Shown here: positions 29,110 through 37,575 of the stretch, one piece after another
How the letters are laid out: each line of letters begins with the position of its first letter
Position numbering within the stretch: the stretch's first letter is position 1
Source of the DNA: Heyndrickxia coagulans 36D1
Lineage (GTDB): Bacteria; Bacillota; Bacilli; Bacillales; Bacillaceae_C
Direction of reading: 5' to 3'
DNA length: 64,000 nucleotides
Assembly: GCF_000169195.2 (NCBI RefSeq)
Contig: NC_016023.1
Span: 3,488,227 to 3,552,226 of the forward strand
Translations under genes and position numbers: made by a program
Notes under the pieces: model-generated
What the model was told of the DNA's origin: nothing
What the model saw: the letters and a program-made list of their open reading frames with translations, nothing else
Database searches by the model: none

Positions 29110-30609
29110 TTATTTTTCATGTGAAAACCAGCCGGTTGGTTCCACTTGTAAATTGATGTTGATTTGTTTGATTTCCTGAAATTCTTCGAGCCCGAATGTA
29201 CCGAGGCTGCGCCCGATTCCGCTTTGCTTATAGCCGCCCCACGGCGCTTCGTTATAAGTAGGATGATAGGAATTGATCCACGTAATGCCGGACCGGATCT
29301 TTTTAATGACCCTTAACGCCTTGGCCCCGTCATTGGAGAAAACCGCACCGGCCAGCCCGTATACCGTGTCATTGGCCAATTTTACAGCTTCCGCCTCATC
29401 CTTGAATTTTTGAATAACAACGACAGGGCCGAAAATTTCCTCCTGGACAATCCGCATGTTTTGTTTAACATCCACAAACACGGCCGGCCCGACAAAATAC
29501 CCTTTATCCAGCCCGTTTTCCAATAGGCGGTTGCCGCCAAGCGCTAAGGTGGCGCCTTCCTGCTTGCCGATTTCAATATAAGAAAGCACTTTTTTCATAT
29601 GTTCTTCGCTGACAAGCGGGCCCATTTCCGTATCCGGATCATCCCCCGGCCCGACTTTAATTTTGGCGGCTCTTTCCACAAAATGGGAGACAAATCTTTC
29701 GTACAAGCTTTCTTCAACAAGGATTCTCGAGCCGGCGGAACATACCTGGCCGGCCCCGCTGAAAATGCCGTACAAGGCGTAATCAACGGCCGTTTCAAAA
29801 TCTGCATCGGCAAAAATAATATTCGGAGATTTCCCGCCGAGTTCAAGGGAAACTTTTTTCAACGTATCGGCCGCCTGCCGCATCAGATGTTTCCCGGTTT
29901 TCGTGCCGCCGGTAAAGGAAATCATATCCACTTCCGGATGGGTGACGATCTCCTCGCCTACTACCGGCCCCGCGCCCATGACCATATTGGCGACACCTTT
30001 CGGCAAGCCGATTTCTTCAAAGATTTCAAAGAGCTTCATGGCTGTCACCGGCGTCACCTCGGACGGTTTAAAAACGATCGTATTTCCGGCTGCCAGTGCC
30101 GGCGCGATTTTCCAGACGCTCATTAAAAGCGGATAATTCCATGGCACGATAAGGCCGCATACCCCGACGGGTTCCCGGACAACCATTGCCTGCATCGGAT
30201 CTGCGACATGGTAGGTAAACCCGTCAGGCTTCGTAATTAAGCCGGCGTAGTAACGGAAACAGGCAGCCGCATCGGCAATATCATAGCTTGCTTCTCTTAA
30301 CGGTTTCCCGTTGTCCAACGTTTCAAGCCTGGTTAAAGCCTTCGCGTTTTCGTCGATTTTATCGGCAACTTGAAATAAATACGCTGCCCTTTCCTGTGCA
30401 GGAATGCCGGACCATATCCCCGATTCAAAAGCTTTTCGAGCTGCATCCACTGCTTCATGGGCATCACGGGTGGTGCCTTCCGGGGCAATGGCGATGGTTT
30501 CACCGTTCGCAGGATTTTTTATGGCACGCGTTTCCCGGTTATCTGCATCGATCCATTCGCCGTTAATATACATTTTCAGGTTGATGACGGATTGTTGTAC
30601 CCCGACCAT
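29110..30609 (-). CDS. aldehyde dehydrogenase, probably 4-aminobutyraldehyde dehydrogenase
   Basis: NAD(P)-dependent oxidation of an aldehyde to the acid; with PatA next door the likely reaction is 4-aminobutyraldehyde to GABA. The 499 residues include the cofactor motif FTGGTKTGKHL, the catalytic Glu in SLELGGKSPNIIF and the catalytic Cys in GAGQVCSAGSRILV. The end block GGYKQSGIGRSLGTFGLEEF is typical of betaine/aminoaldehyde dehydrogenases. GAGGATGAAAA precedes the start region. It is the first gene of the sigma54-driven operon. A GbsA-like betaine aldehyde activity cannot be excluded from sequence alone. Confidence 0.88.
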   Translation of the reverse strand: MVGVQQSVINLKMYINGEWIDADNRETRAIKNPANGETIAIAPEGTTRDAHEAVDAARKAFESGIWSGIPAQERAAYLFQVADKIDENAKALTRLETLDNGKPLREASYDIADAAACFRYYAGLITKPDGFTYHVADPMQAMVVREPVGVCGLIVPWNYPLLMSVWKIAPALAAGNTIVFKPSEVTPVTAMKLFEIFEEIGLPKGVANMVMGAGPVVGEEIVTHPEVDMISFTGGTKTGKHLMRQAADTLKKVSLELGGKSPNIIFADADFETAVDYALYGIFSGAGQVCSAGSRILVEESLYERFVSHFVERAAKIKVGPGDDPDTEMGPLVSEEHMKKVLSYIEIGKQEGATLALGGNRLLENGLDKGYFVGPAVFVDVKQNMRIVQEEIFGPVVVIQKFKDEAEAVKLANDTVYGLAGAVFSNDGAKALRVIKKIRSGITWINSYHPTYNEAPWGGYKQSGIGRSLGTFGLEEFQEIKQININLQVEPTGWFSHEK

Positions 30610-30643
30610 TTTTCATCCTCCTTTATTCTCTTCGACGAATAAT

Positions 30644-30662
30644 CTTGCAAGAAGGGTGCCAA
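30644..30662 (-). promoter_or_regulatory. sigma54 promoter of the aldehyde dehydrogenase-patA operon
   Basis: On the minus strand TTGGCACCCTTCTTGCAAG has GG and GC exactly 12 bases apart, matching the -24/-12 consensus TTGGCAC-N4-TTGCA almost perfectly. Transcription would begin near 30635, about 26 bases before the gene start at 30609. Confidence 0.88.
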
Positions 30663-30680
30663 TTAATTTTCAGCCTGATT

Positions 30681-30725
30681 TATGCGGTTTCGCACGCACA
30701 GCATTATGCAGTTTTGCATAATGCT
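30681..30725. promoter_or_regulatory. activator binding sites upstream of the aldehyde dehydrogenase operon
   Basis: AGCATTATGCA and TGCATAATGCT (30700-30710 and 30715-30725) form a perfect dyad with a GTTT spacer. Its core, TATGCA-N4-TGCATA (30705-30720), is identical to the one upstream of puuP. A degenerate second copy, TATGCG-GTTT-CGCACG (30681-30696), sits 24 bases away. Distance to the -24 element is 20-60 bases; close for an enhancer but feasible. Confidence 0.75.
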
Positions 30726-30814
30726 ATTTTTTTCTGCATGGAAACGGAGCGGGGAAAGTAAAAAAGAAAACCGGCGCGTTTACACCGGGAGGCACTGAAA
30801 CAAGTTGCAGGCTG

Positions 30815-30863
30815 CAAAAAAACGGCGGGACACTGTGAATGGTAGCGTCCCGCCGTTTTTTAG
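30815..30863 (-). terminator. terminator of the sigma54 activator gene
   Basis: AACGGCGGGAC and GTCCCGCCGTT pair around a loop of about 18 bases, with T-tracts on both strands. It separates the activator gene from the aldehyde dehydrogenase operon. Confidence 0.85.
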
Positions 30864-30900
30864 GCTTTGTTTGCGGCAGCAGGGGTTTTTAGAAGAAGCT

Positions 30901-33036
30901 TTACTTGAAAACGGCATCCTCTGTTTTCCTGTTTTTCTTGTTTAATATTTTTTGGTATTTGCGGCTGACGGAAGACTGGCTGATGCCCAGTGCTTTCGCC
31001 GCTTTTGTTGTCGTTTTGTACTGGTTCATGGCCAGCAAAATGAGCTGCTCCTCGACGGACTCCATCGCCTCCTGCAACGGCATGATTCTTGTGACGACCG
31101 GCTTCATTTTTTTCCTTTCAGAGCCGAATGTTAAAAACTGGCTGACAAACCCGCCATCGATGGCAGCATGGTCCGCAGTGACGACCAGCCTTTCAATAAT
31201 ATTTTGCAGTTCCCTTACATTTCCCGGCCACGGGTAACATTCCAGCACATTGATCGCATCAGGCGTTAAATAAAACTTCCGGCCGTATTTTTCGTTTAAT
31301 TGCTGCAAAAAGTGGAAGGCAAGCAGCGATATATCTTCCGGCCGTTCCCGGAGCGGCGGGATCCGGATCGGAATGACGTTCAATCGGTAATATAAATCTT
31401 CCCGGAACCGGCCCTCTTCCACCATTTTTGCCAGGTTTTGATTTGTCGCCGCAATGATCTGGACATCGATTTTAATGGGGGTTGTGCTGCCGATCGGGAT
31501 CACTTCCTGTTCCTGCAGCACCCGCAGCAATTTGACCTGCAAGTGCACCGGCAATTCGCCGATTTCATCAAGGAACAAAATGCCGCCGTCCGCCTGCTTA
31601 AAGTATCCTTCTTTTCCGTTTTTTTCCGCACCTGTAAAGGCGCCTTTGACATATCCGAACAATTCGCTTTCCAGCAAAGTTTCCGGAATCGCACCGCAGT
31701 TCAGTTTTAAAAACGGTTTTTCCGACCTTTTCCCGAATTGGTGGATCGCCTGGGCAATGACTTCTTTTCCGACGCCCGATTCGCCGGACAGTAAAACAGT
31801 GGACGAAAATTCGGCGATTTTCTTGACCTGGTGCATGATTTTTTCCATTTTCGGGCTGCAGTAAATCATTTTTTTCAAAAACCGGTCTTTGTTTTTGAAC
31901 TGGTCGAGCTCTTTTTTGTAGCGGGCTGAAATTTCTTTCATCTCTTTCAGTTCGGTTTTTAACCGGGTCGTCTCGGTTATGTCCCGCGATGCAATAATGA
32001 TCCGGTCAAGCGCGCCTTTTTCATTAAAAACCGGGTTCCCGACGGCCAGAATTTTTCTTCCCGTCCGCGTTTCCTGCACAACGGATACTTTTTTCCGTTT
32101 TTCCATCACGAGCCTTATAACCGACGGGGTGAATAAGCCCTGGTCTTCAAAATCGAGGATATTTTTCCCGATCAGCGTTTTTACGTCCACCTGCCAGAAA
32201 TCTTCAATGATGTTCTCCCCGTAGCGAAGCAGTTCGCCCTTTGCATTGACGACAAGAATTTCGTCATAAATCGTCGACAGAATCGCATTCAAGTCTTTAT
32301 TTAAGTCTTTTATATATTCGATTTCAAGTGCCATTTCTTCTACCATCGGCAAATCCTGAACGACAATGATCAGGCCTTCAACTTCACCGGCGAAATTTTG
32401 AATCGGGCTGTAGTCGGCCAAAACCCCGACCCCGTTTGCGAATTCAAGATGGTTCAGATACGTTTTCCCGGTTTCAAACGCTTTTGCGATATGGTCATGG
32501 CTGAAAATACTTTTACCAGGGGCATTCAGCACCGCTTCGTGCGGCAATTTAATCATTCGTAAACCTGCTTCGTTACAATGGATGATCCGTTTTTCCCTGT
32601 TGAGCACAAAAATGCCCATTGGGATCGATGCGAGCAAGATTTTCAGAAAGTGGGCGCTTTCGTTTTCCTGTTTAAAGAGCTCCGCCAGCATGTCCTCTCT
32701 TTGGATGTAGCCGGACGGGCGGCCATCTTCGCTTCTCACAAGCGCAAATGGTTCACCAATGATTTGGAACAAGCTCGTAATGGAAATATGGTCATCGAGA
32801 CGGCTGATCCCGTCAAGCGGTTTTGCGTGGCGAAGCAGGGTTTCTTTTGAAAAGTTGCCTTTTTTAAGCTTTTCCAGCAGTTGATGATTCAGCAAGGCAT
32901 AGGCAAATAATTCTCCGTCCTTCTTTAAAAACAGAAAAGGCCCTTTATGCTTTTGTAACGCCAGCCTTAAATCTTCTTCACCGTCAACCGAAAAGGGGAT
33001 GATCGGCTTTATTTTTTCTTTTGCAATTGCCGGCAT
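30901..33036 (-). CDS. sigma54-dependent transcriptional activator with PAS domains
   Basis: Enhancer-binding protein of about 711 residues that opens sigma54 promoters using ATP. Residues 1-120 look CBS-like, and two PAS domains follow at about 125-235 and 250-365. The AAA+ domain at about 395-635 contains LSGESGVGKEVIAQAIH, the sigma54-contact loop GAFTGAEKNG, FLDEIGELP and REDLYYRLNVIPIRIPPLRERPEDI. A Fis-type helix-turn-helix (TTKAAKALGISQSSVSRKY) ends the protein. AAGGAGGAATCGCA precedes ATG 33036. With sigma54 promoters flanking it on both sides, it very likely controls the putrescine genes; the signal sensed by the PAS domains is unknown. It resembles RocR/BkdR-type Bacillus activators in layout. 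Confidence 0.92.
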   Translation of the reverse strand: MPAIAKEKIKPIIPFSVDGEEDLRLALQKHKGPFLFLKKDGELFAYALLNHQLLEKLKKGNFSKETLLRHAKPLDGISRLDDHISITSLFQIIGEPFALVRSEDGRPSGYIQREDMLAELFKQENESAHFLKILLASIPMGIFVLNREKRIIHCNEAGLRMIKLPHEAVLNAPGKSIFSHDHIAKAFETGKTYLNHLEFANGVGVLADYSPIQNFAGEVEGLIIVVQDLPMVEEMALEIEYIKDLNKDLNAILSTIYDEILVVNAKGELLRYGENIIEDFWQVDVKTLIGKNILDFEDQGLFTPSVIRLVMEKRKKVSVVQETRTGRKILAVGNPVFNEKGALDRIIIASRDITETTRLKTELKEMKEISARYKKELDQFKNKDRFLKKMIYCSPKMEKIMHQVKKIAEFSSTVLLSGESGVGKEVIAQAIHQFGKRSEKPFLKLNCGAIPETLLESELFGYVKGAFTGAEKNGKEGYFKQADGGILFLDEIGELPVHLQVKLLRVLQEQEVIPIGSTTPIKIDVQIIAATNQNLAKMVEEGRFREDLYYRLNVIPIRIPPLRERPEDISLLAFHFLQQLNEKYGRKFYLTPDAINVLECYPWPGNVRELQNIIERLVVTADHAAIDGGFVSQFLTFGSERKKMKPVVTRIMPLQEAMESVEEQLILLAMNQYKTTTKAAKALGISQSSVSRKYQKILNKKNRKTEDAVFK

Positions 33037-33060
33037 TGCGATTCCTCCTTGCACCTTCTA

Positions 33061-33083
33061 AAAATATAGTATCACTATATTTT
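33061..33083. promoter_or_regulatory. AT-rich operator-like dyad upstream of the activator gene
   Basis: AAAATATAGT-ATC-ACTATATTTT is a perfect 10-bp inverted repeat centred 36 bases before the activator ATG. A possible sigmaA promoter (TTTCCA, 17 bases, TACTAT on the minus strand) overlaps it, so it may be where a repressor acts. The dyad is unlike the TATGCA-N4-TGCATA sites. Confidence 0.5.
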
Positions 33084-33104
33084 AATATTGGAAATAGTCC
33101 GGCA

Positions 33105-33133
33105 CAAAAAAAGAAGATGCCTGCACATCTTCT
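33105..33133 (-). terminator. terminator of puuP
   Basis: AGAAGATG, six-base loop, CATCTTCT, followed on the minus strand by TTTTTTT. It lies 25 bases beyond the puuP stop codon. Confidence 0.85.
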
Positions 33134-33157
33134 GCCATGTAACCATTGCTTTTTATC

Positions 33158-34519
33158 TTAAAGAATAGAAGTTTTTTCTGCTTCATCCAATTGAAAATCG
33201 ATGACCTGCTTGCGGAAAAATTTCGTTTGGATCGCCATATAAATAAATCCGATGCCTGACCAGATAATGCCGAAAATGAGGGCGTCTTTTTGCAAGTTGG
33301 ACCATAAAACGCCCGTCAGCCCTGCCCCGGCTAAAGGCATCACCAGGTAGGAAAACACATCTTTTGCCGTTTTATAGCGCTTTTTCCGGAAGACAAAGAA
33401 GGCAATAACAGATAAATTGACGAATGTAAAAGCAATCAGGGCGCCAAAGTTGATAAACGAGGAAATGAGTTCCAGGCTGGGCGTGATCGCAAGCAGCGAC
33501 ACCAGGCCGACAAGGATTACATTCCATGCGGGGGTCCGGAATTTCGGATGCACGTACCCGAACCATCGCTTCGGCAGGACGCCGTTTCTCCCCATCACAT
33601 ATAACAGCCGCGAAACACTGGCATGGGAAGCAAGGCCGGACGCAACCGTGGCGGCAAATGCACCGGAAATAAACAATAATTTAAACAGCGTTCCGCCCAC
33701 ATACAATCCGATTTCGGGCAATGTGTCATCCGTGTTTTTAAAATGGGAAACGTCCGGAAACAAGGCTTGCGCGAAATAACTGGCGATAAAGAAGACCGCA
33801 CCGCCGATAAAAACCGTTAGCATGATCGCTCTCGGCATGATTTTGGGATCTTTCGCTTCCTCCGCATACATCGTTACCGCATCAAAGCCGATAAACGAGA
33901 AGCATACGACTGTCGCTCCGGTCAGGACCGCGCTCAAACGGACATTGGAGTGGTAAAGCGGATCGAAAGTGAAAACCGTACCTTTTCCCATTCCGTGCGA
34001 AAATTGTACAACGGCCAGCACAAGAAAAGCACCGATTAGCACGAGTTCAAAAACGACAAGAATGGTGTTCATATTGGACGTTTTCCCCATGCTCCATACA
34101 TTGATGCCCGTCACGGCGGCTACATACGTCACCACCCAGATCCAGGCGGGCACGTTTGGAAAGACGGATACCATATAAATCCGGATAATTAAAGCATTCA
34201 CCATGGGCAACAGCAAATAGTCGAGCAACGCCGCCCACCCGACAAGGAAACCGAGATGGGGGTTCATCGTTTCCCTTGTATACGTGTAGGCAGATCCGGC
34301 GTTCGGGAAAACTTTTACCATCTTCCCGTAACTGATGGCGGTAAACAGCATGACAATCAACGCAGTGATATAGGCAAGCGGCACCACCCCGTTGGTTTCC
34401 TTTGATACGATGCCAAAAGTATCAAACACAATGGTAGGCGTCATATACCCTAATCCAAGTCCGACGATGGCCCATAAACCGAGTGAACGCTTTAATGTCG
34501 CATTCTCCAATTTTATCAT
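33158..34519 (-). CDS. puuP: putrescine importer (APC superfamily, PuuP-like)
   Basis: A 12-segment amino acid/polyamine permease of about 453 residues. From memory it follows E. coli PuuP closely along its length: TPTIVFDTFGIVSKETNG, AISYGKMVKVFPNAGSAYTY, GWAALLDYLLLPM, CFSFIGFDAVTMYAEE and GLASHASVSRLLYVMGR. Import of putrescine would supply PatA. GGGAGG directly abuts ATG 34519, which is too close; a TTG three codons later (34510) has ideal spacing and is an equally good start. It is transcribed alone from its own sigma54 promoter and ends in a terminator before the activator gene. Confidence 0.88.
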   Translation of the reverse strand: MIKLENATLKRSLGLWAIVGLGLGYMTPTIVFDTFGIVSKETNGVVPLAYITALIVMLFTAISYGKMVKVFPNAGSAYTYTRETMNPHLGFLVGWAALLDYLLLPMVNALIIRIYMVSVFPNVPAWIWVVTYVAAVTGINVWSMGKTSNMNTILVVFELVLIGAFLVLAVVQFSHGMGKGTVFTFDPLYHSNVRLSAVLTGATVVCFSFIGFDAVTMYAEEAKDPKIMPRAIMLTVFIGGAVFFIASYFAQALFPDVSHFKNTDDTLPEIGLYVGGTLFKLLFISGAFAATVASGLASHASVSRLLYVMGRNGVLPKRWFGYVHPKFRTPAWNVILVGLVSLLAITPSLELISSFINFGALIAFTFVNLSVIAFFVFRKKRYKTAKDVFSYLVMPLAGAGLTGVLWSNLQKDALIFGIIWSGIGFIYMAIQTKFFRKQVIDFQLDEAEKTSIL

Positions 34520-34617
34520 CCTCCCTCTCTCTTCCACGAATCAAAGATGTTTGCTTTTTGGTACGCTAATAAGGCTGCTCCGCTTCCATCCATGCGAAGG
34601 CCTATTATTCTACATCT

Positions 34618-34635
34618 TTGCAATTTTCATACCAA
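34618..34635 (-). promoter_or_regulatory. sigma54 promoter of puuP
   Basis: On the minus strand TTGGTATGAAAATTGCAA has GG and GC 12 bases apart, the sigma54 spacing. The -24 box deviates at two positions from TTGGCAC. Transcription would start near 34609, 90 bases before the puuP ATG. Confidence 0.8.
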
Positions 34636-34731
34636 TTATTAGAAAAACAAGAGGAGGATTTGAAAAACTCAGAATTCAGGAAAAGCAGTCGCGGGAGTTC
34701 GGAGGGGTAGGGGGAAAAACGGAAAGTTTCT

Positions 34732-34766
34732 TATGCAATATTGCATAGTTTCACCTGTTTTGCATA
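34732..34766. promoter_or_regulatory. activator binding sites upstream of puuP
   Basis: TATGCA-ATAT-TGCATA (34732-34747) has the same half-sites and the same four-base gap as the dyad at 30705-30720. A half-site, GTTT-TGCATA (34757-34766), follows and keeps the GTTT spacer of the other locus. The dyad is about 100-110 bases upstream of the -24 element, a normal enhancer distance. Confidence 0.75.
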
Positions 34767-34803
34767 CCATTGGAAGGCAAATTGACGAAAGCCGGGGATG
34801 CAA

Positions 34804-34839
34804 AAACGGCGGGAACGTATTTTTGTATCCCGCCGTTTT
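34804..34839 (-). terminator. terminator of the U32 gene pair
   Basis: AAACGGCGGGA pairs with TCCCGCCGTTT around a 13-base loop; T-rich sequence flanks both sides. It lies 12 bases beyond the stop of the gene at 34851. Its stem sequence resembles the terminator at 30815. Confidence 0.85.
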
Positions 34840-34850
34840 GAGGTAAATTT

Positions 34851-36122
34851 TCATTCACTTGGAGCCTGTCCAGGAAAGTTTGAAAAGCGTGCCGTACTCA
34901 CCGGCATTTTGCGTATCCGCATCAAATCATAAGGTTTTACAGGATGGTCGACGATTGTTTTCACGGTCATCATCGCATTCGGGGCACGTTCAATGCACTT
35001 GCCGTCTTCATCCCAAAGCTTGCGGATGGTTTGGGTGAAACGGGCAAATCCCGGCCCGTAAAACTCCACTTCTTCCCCTGTCGTAAAATGGTTGCGCTGT
35101 TCAAGCGTGGCGATTTTTGTAGCCGGATCGTAATCCAAAACACGGGCAGCGAAAGTATATTTCGGAATTTTGCGGGGGCGCCCGAACAGTTGCTGGTGGG
35201 CATCCGGTTCCCCAAAGTAAAAACCGGTGGCCAGTTCCCGTTGTGCCACTTTCCAAATTTCTTCCTCCCACGCCGGGTCAAAAACAAAATGGTCCGGATC
35301 TTCACAATAGGCATCGACAATCGCCCGGTACACATTCGCCACAGTCGAAACATAGTGGATCGACTTCATTCTGCCTTCAATTTTAAAACTTCCCACACCC
35401 GCTTCAATCAATTCCGGCACGTGATGGATCATCGTAAGGTCCACCGCACTCATGGAAAACGGCTCGCCGCCAGCTGTTAAGATGTCGGCTCCTTCATTTT
35501 CAAACAAGTCATATTTCCAACGGCATGACTGGGCGCATCCGCCGCGGTTTGCATCGCGGTTCGCCATATGATTGGACAGTACGCAACGCCCGGAATACGA
35601 AATGCACATCGCCCCCTGTACAAACGCCTCTATTTCCATACCGGTATTTTTCCGGATTTCGCGGATTTCTTCAAGGCTGACTTCGCGGGCCAGGACCACC
35701 CTTTCGACCCCTTCCTGCTCCCAGAACTGAAGCGCTTTGTAATTTGTTGCAGAAGCCTGGGTCGACAAATGGACGGCAAGGCCGGGCGCCTCTTCCATAC
35801 AAATGGTGATAAAACCCGGGTCGGAGATGATGACAGCGTCAATCCCGATCTCCTTTAATGTGCGGAAAAAATCCCCTGCCCCTTCATCATCGCCTTCATG
35901 GCCGACCATATTTGCAGCTACATACACTTTTGCGCCGCGGGCATGCGCAAAGCGGACCCCTTCCTTCATTTCGTCATACGTAAAATTGCCGGCTCTTGAA
36001 CGCAAGCCGTAAGCCTGTCCGCCAATATATACGGCATCCGCGCCATAGCGGACGGCGATTTCCAGTTTTTCAAGATTTCCGGCCGGCGCAAGCACTTCCG
36101 GTTTTTTGATGATGTTTCGCAT
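34851..36122 (-). CDS. U32 family protein, TrhP/YrrO-like (tRNA 5-hydroxyuridine synthesis)
   Basis: About 423 residues. Family members (YrrO of B. subtilis, TrhP/YegQ of E. coli) are needed to make 5-hydroxyuridine at position 34 of tRNAs, although they are annotated as peptidases. The N-terminal KPEVLAPAGNLEKLEIAVRYGADAVYIGG is the family signature. HLSTQASATNY and the cysteines in MCISYSGRCVLSNHMANRDANRGGCAQSCRW suit an iron-sulfur cluster. ATG 36122 has TAGGAGGGAGAAT in front; the open frame upstream belongs to another reading of the preceding gene. In B. subtilis yrrN and yrrO sit next to udk and greA, so location here is unusual. Confidence 0.82.
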   Translation of the reverse strand: MRNIIKKPEVLAPAGNLEKLEIAVRYGADAVYIGGQAYGLRSRAGNFTYDEMKEGVRFAHARGAKVYVAANMVGHEGDDEGAGDFFRTLKEIGIDAVIISDPGFITICMEEAPGLAVHLSTQASATNYKALQFWEQEGVERVVLAREVSLEEIREIRKNTGMEIEAFVQGAMCISYSGRCVLSNHMANRDANRGGCAQSCRWKYDLFENEGADILTAGGEPFSMSAVDLTMIHHVPELIEAGVGSFKIEGRMKSIHYVSTVANVYRAIVDAYCEDPDHFVFDPAWEEEIWKVAQRELATGFYFGEPDAHQQLFGRPRKIPKYTFAARVLDYDPATKIATLEQRNHFTTGEEVEFYGPGFARFTQTIRKLWDEDGKCIERAPNAMMTVKTIVDHPVKPYDLMRIRKMPVSTARFSNFPGQAPSE

Positions 36123-36132
36123 ATTCTCCCTC

Positions 36133-37044
36133 CTACTGTACTTCATCCGGCTGCCGCAGGAAAAACCCCGTGCCAAGCTTCCGCGTTTCCGGCTGCAATT
36201 GCAAAAGCTCAGCTGAAAAACGCGCCGCATCAAAAGTGCCGGACAGCACCGCTTCTTTTGCCCGGACATAAAGGGCGGCAATATCCGTAAAGGTTTCCCC
36301 TTCGGCCAAAATGCCGTCGAGTTTCCACGTATCCAGCCCCGCCCTGTGCAGATCCGGCAAATACCGAATGAGCGCAATGTCTTCTGCGGAAAAAATATGG
36401 GTGCCATTTTCATCCTCAAAAAGCGGATACTGATTTTCCCTGTCTTTTTTCTCGCTGATGCTGAGCCTGTCACGGACAGTTGTGCCGGCATTAAGATGCG
36501 CAAATTGGGTGTAATTCGAAAGCAAGCGGCGCTTCGAGTGGTGGATGCATGTCGGGCCGTATACTTGTACCTCGACGGGTTGCTTGATTTGCGCCTGTAT
36601 CTCTTTTAATTCAATAAAAGTACATTCGCGCGCCGCCACGGCCCCTATTGCCCCGCGTTTGAGCCAGAACTTTATCTGGTTTGCCGATGTGACAAGCGTC
36701 TGTGCATCGTAAATATAAGGCAGATTCAGTTTCATTTCTTTTAAGAGCTGTATCACGCCCGGATCCCCGGCAGTAATCGCATCCACTCCCGCTTTTTCAA
36801 GTGATAACAAATATTCCGGAAGCGCCTCTATATGGCCGTTATGCATCAATCCGTTAACGGCTGTATACACTTTTCTATTCTGCCGGTGTGCAAACTTTGT
36901 AATGTCGCCTATGTCTTCAAGCGTGATATGGCCGGGCATGCGCAAGCCGAAACGGTTCCCCCCGATATAGAGGGTATCCACTCCGGCCGCAATCAGCGCT
37001 TCAGCCTGCCCGGACGATTCAGCAGTAGCAATGATATGGATCAA
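36133..37044 (-). CDS. U32 family protein, TrhP/YrrN-like
   Basis: About 303 residues, partner of the downstream U32 gene, from which it is separated by ten bases. It keeps the U32 barrel (GVDTLYIGGNRFGLRMPGH, VYTAVNGLMHNGHIEALPEYL, DAQTLVTSANQIKFWL) and the YPLFEDENGTHIFSAEDIALI block, but has few cysteines, like YrrN. The start is taken as TTG at 37044 because AGGAGGGGTGGAAG stands eight bases before it; the upstream ATG at 37110 would add 22 residues of no family character. The pair probably forms a heteromeric enzyme. Confidence 0.78.
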   Translation of the reverse strand: MIHIIATAESSGQAEALIAAGVDTLYIGGNRFGLRMPGHITLEDIGDITKFAHRQNRKVYTAVNGLMHNGHIEALPEYLLSLEKAGVDAITAGDPGVIQLLKEMKLNLPYIYDAQTLVTSANQIKFWLKRGAIGAVAARECTFIELKEIQAQIKQPVEVQVYGPTCIHHSKRRLLSNYTQFAHLNAGTTVRDRLSISEKKDRENQYPLFEDENGTHIFSAEDIALIRYLPDLHRAGLDTWKLDGILAEGETFTDIAALYVRAKEAVLSGTFDAARFSAELLQLQPETRKLGTGFFLRQPDEVQ

Positions 37045-37185
37045 CTTCCACCCCTCCTTCAGCCACTTTTCAGGCTGCAGTAAAAAAGGCGCAAAGATAA
37101 AGCGCGCCACGATTTTACTTTATCACGTGGACGGGTTCTTTTTGCTGATAAAGTATGACAGTTTCCGCAAACCTTTTTTCCATAC

Positions 37186-37215
37186 AAAAAAAAGCTGTCT
37201 GCTTCTGCAAACAGC
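37186..37215 (-). terminator. terminator of spoVS
   Basis: GCTGTTTGC/GCAGACAGC stem with a short loop on the minus strand, followed by TTTTTTTTG, 18 bases beyond the spoVS stop codon. Confidence 0.8.
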
Positions 37216-37233
37216 GTTTCTTTTCAATCTATA

Positions 37234-37494
37234 TCAGCGGGGTTCAATGATGAGTTTAATAGCGGTTCTTTCTTCTCCTTCAATCTGAATATCCGTGAAA
37301 GCCGGGATGCAAATTAAATCCACACCGCTCGGGGCCACAAACCCTCTTGCGATGGCAACGGCTTTTACAGCCTGATTAATGGCGCCCGCCCCGATCGCCT
37401 GGATTTCCGCCCCCCCTCTTTCACGAAGAACACCGGCAAGTGCACCAGCTACAGAATTAGGATTAGATTTTGCTGAAACTTTTAATATTTCCAT
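37234..37494 (-). CDS. spoVS: stage V sporulation protein S
   Basis: An 86-residue Alba-like protein affecting septation and coat formation. The sequence (MEILKVSAKSNPNSVAGALAG..., ending with KLIIEPR) is nearly invariant in Bacilli, so the call is safe. AAGGAGGAGAAGG precedes the ATG. The gene is expected to be under sigmaH; no convincing sigmaH promoter was found by eye. Lies downstream of ymdB, as in B. subtilis, but separated from it by 374 bases with strong hairpins. Confidence 0.96.
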   Translation of the reverse strand: MEILKVSAKSNPNSVAGALAGVLRERGGAEIQAIGAGAINQAVKAVAIARGFVAPSGVDLICIPAFTDIQIEGEERTAIKLIIEPR

Positions 37495-37575
37495 TCCTTC
37501 TCCTCCTTGTCTCCTTCCGTTAACCGAATGTCCGTTCAGAGTGACGATTCATGTTCGAACGTGAAGTATCTCTTG

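Noticed and set aside
36123..36503. N-terminal extension of the TrhP/YrrO-like gene
   Set aside because: The frame is open, but it overlaps the upstream YrrN-like gene in another frame, while ATG 36122 has a strong ribosome binding site and begins the conserved domain.
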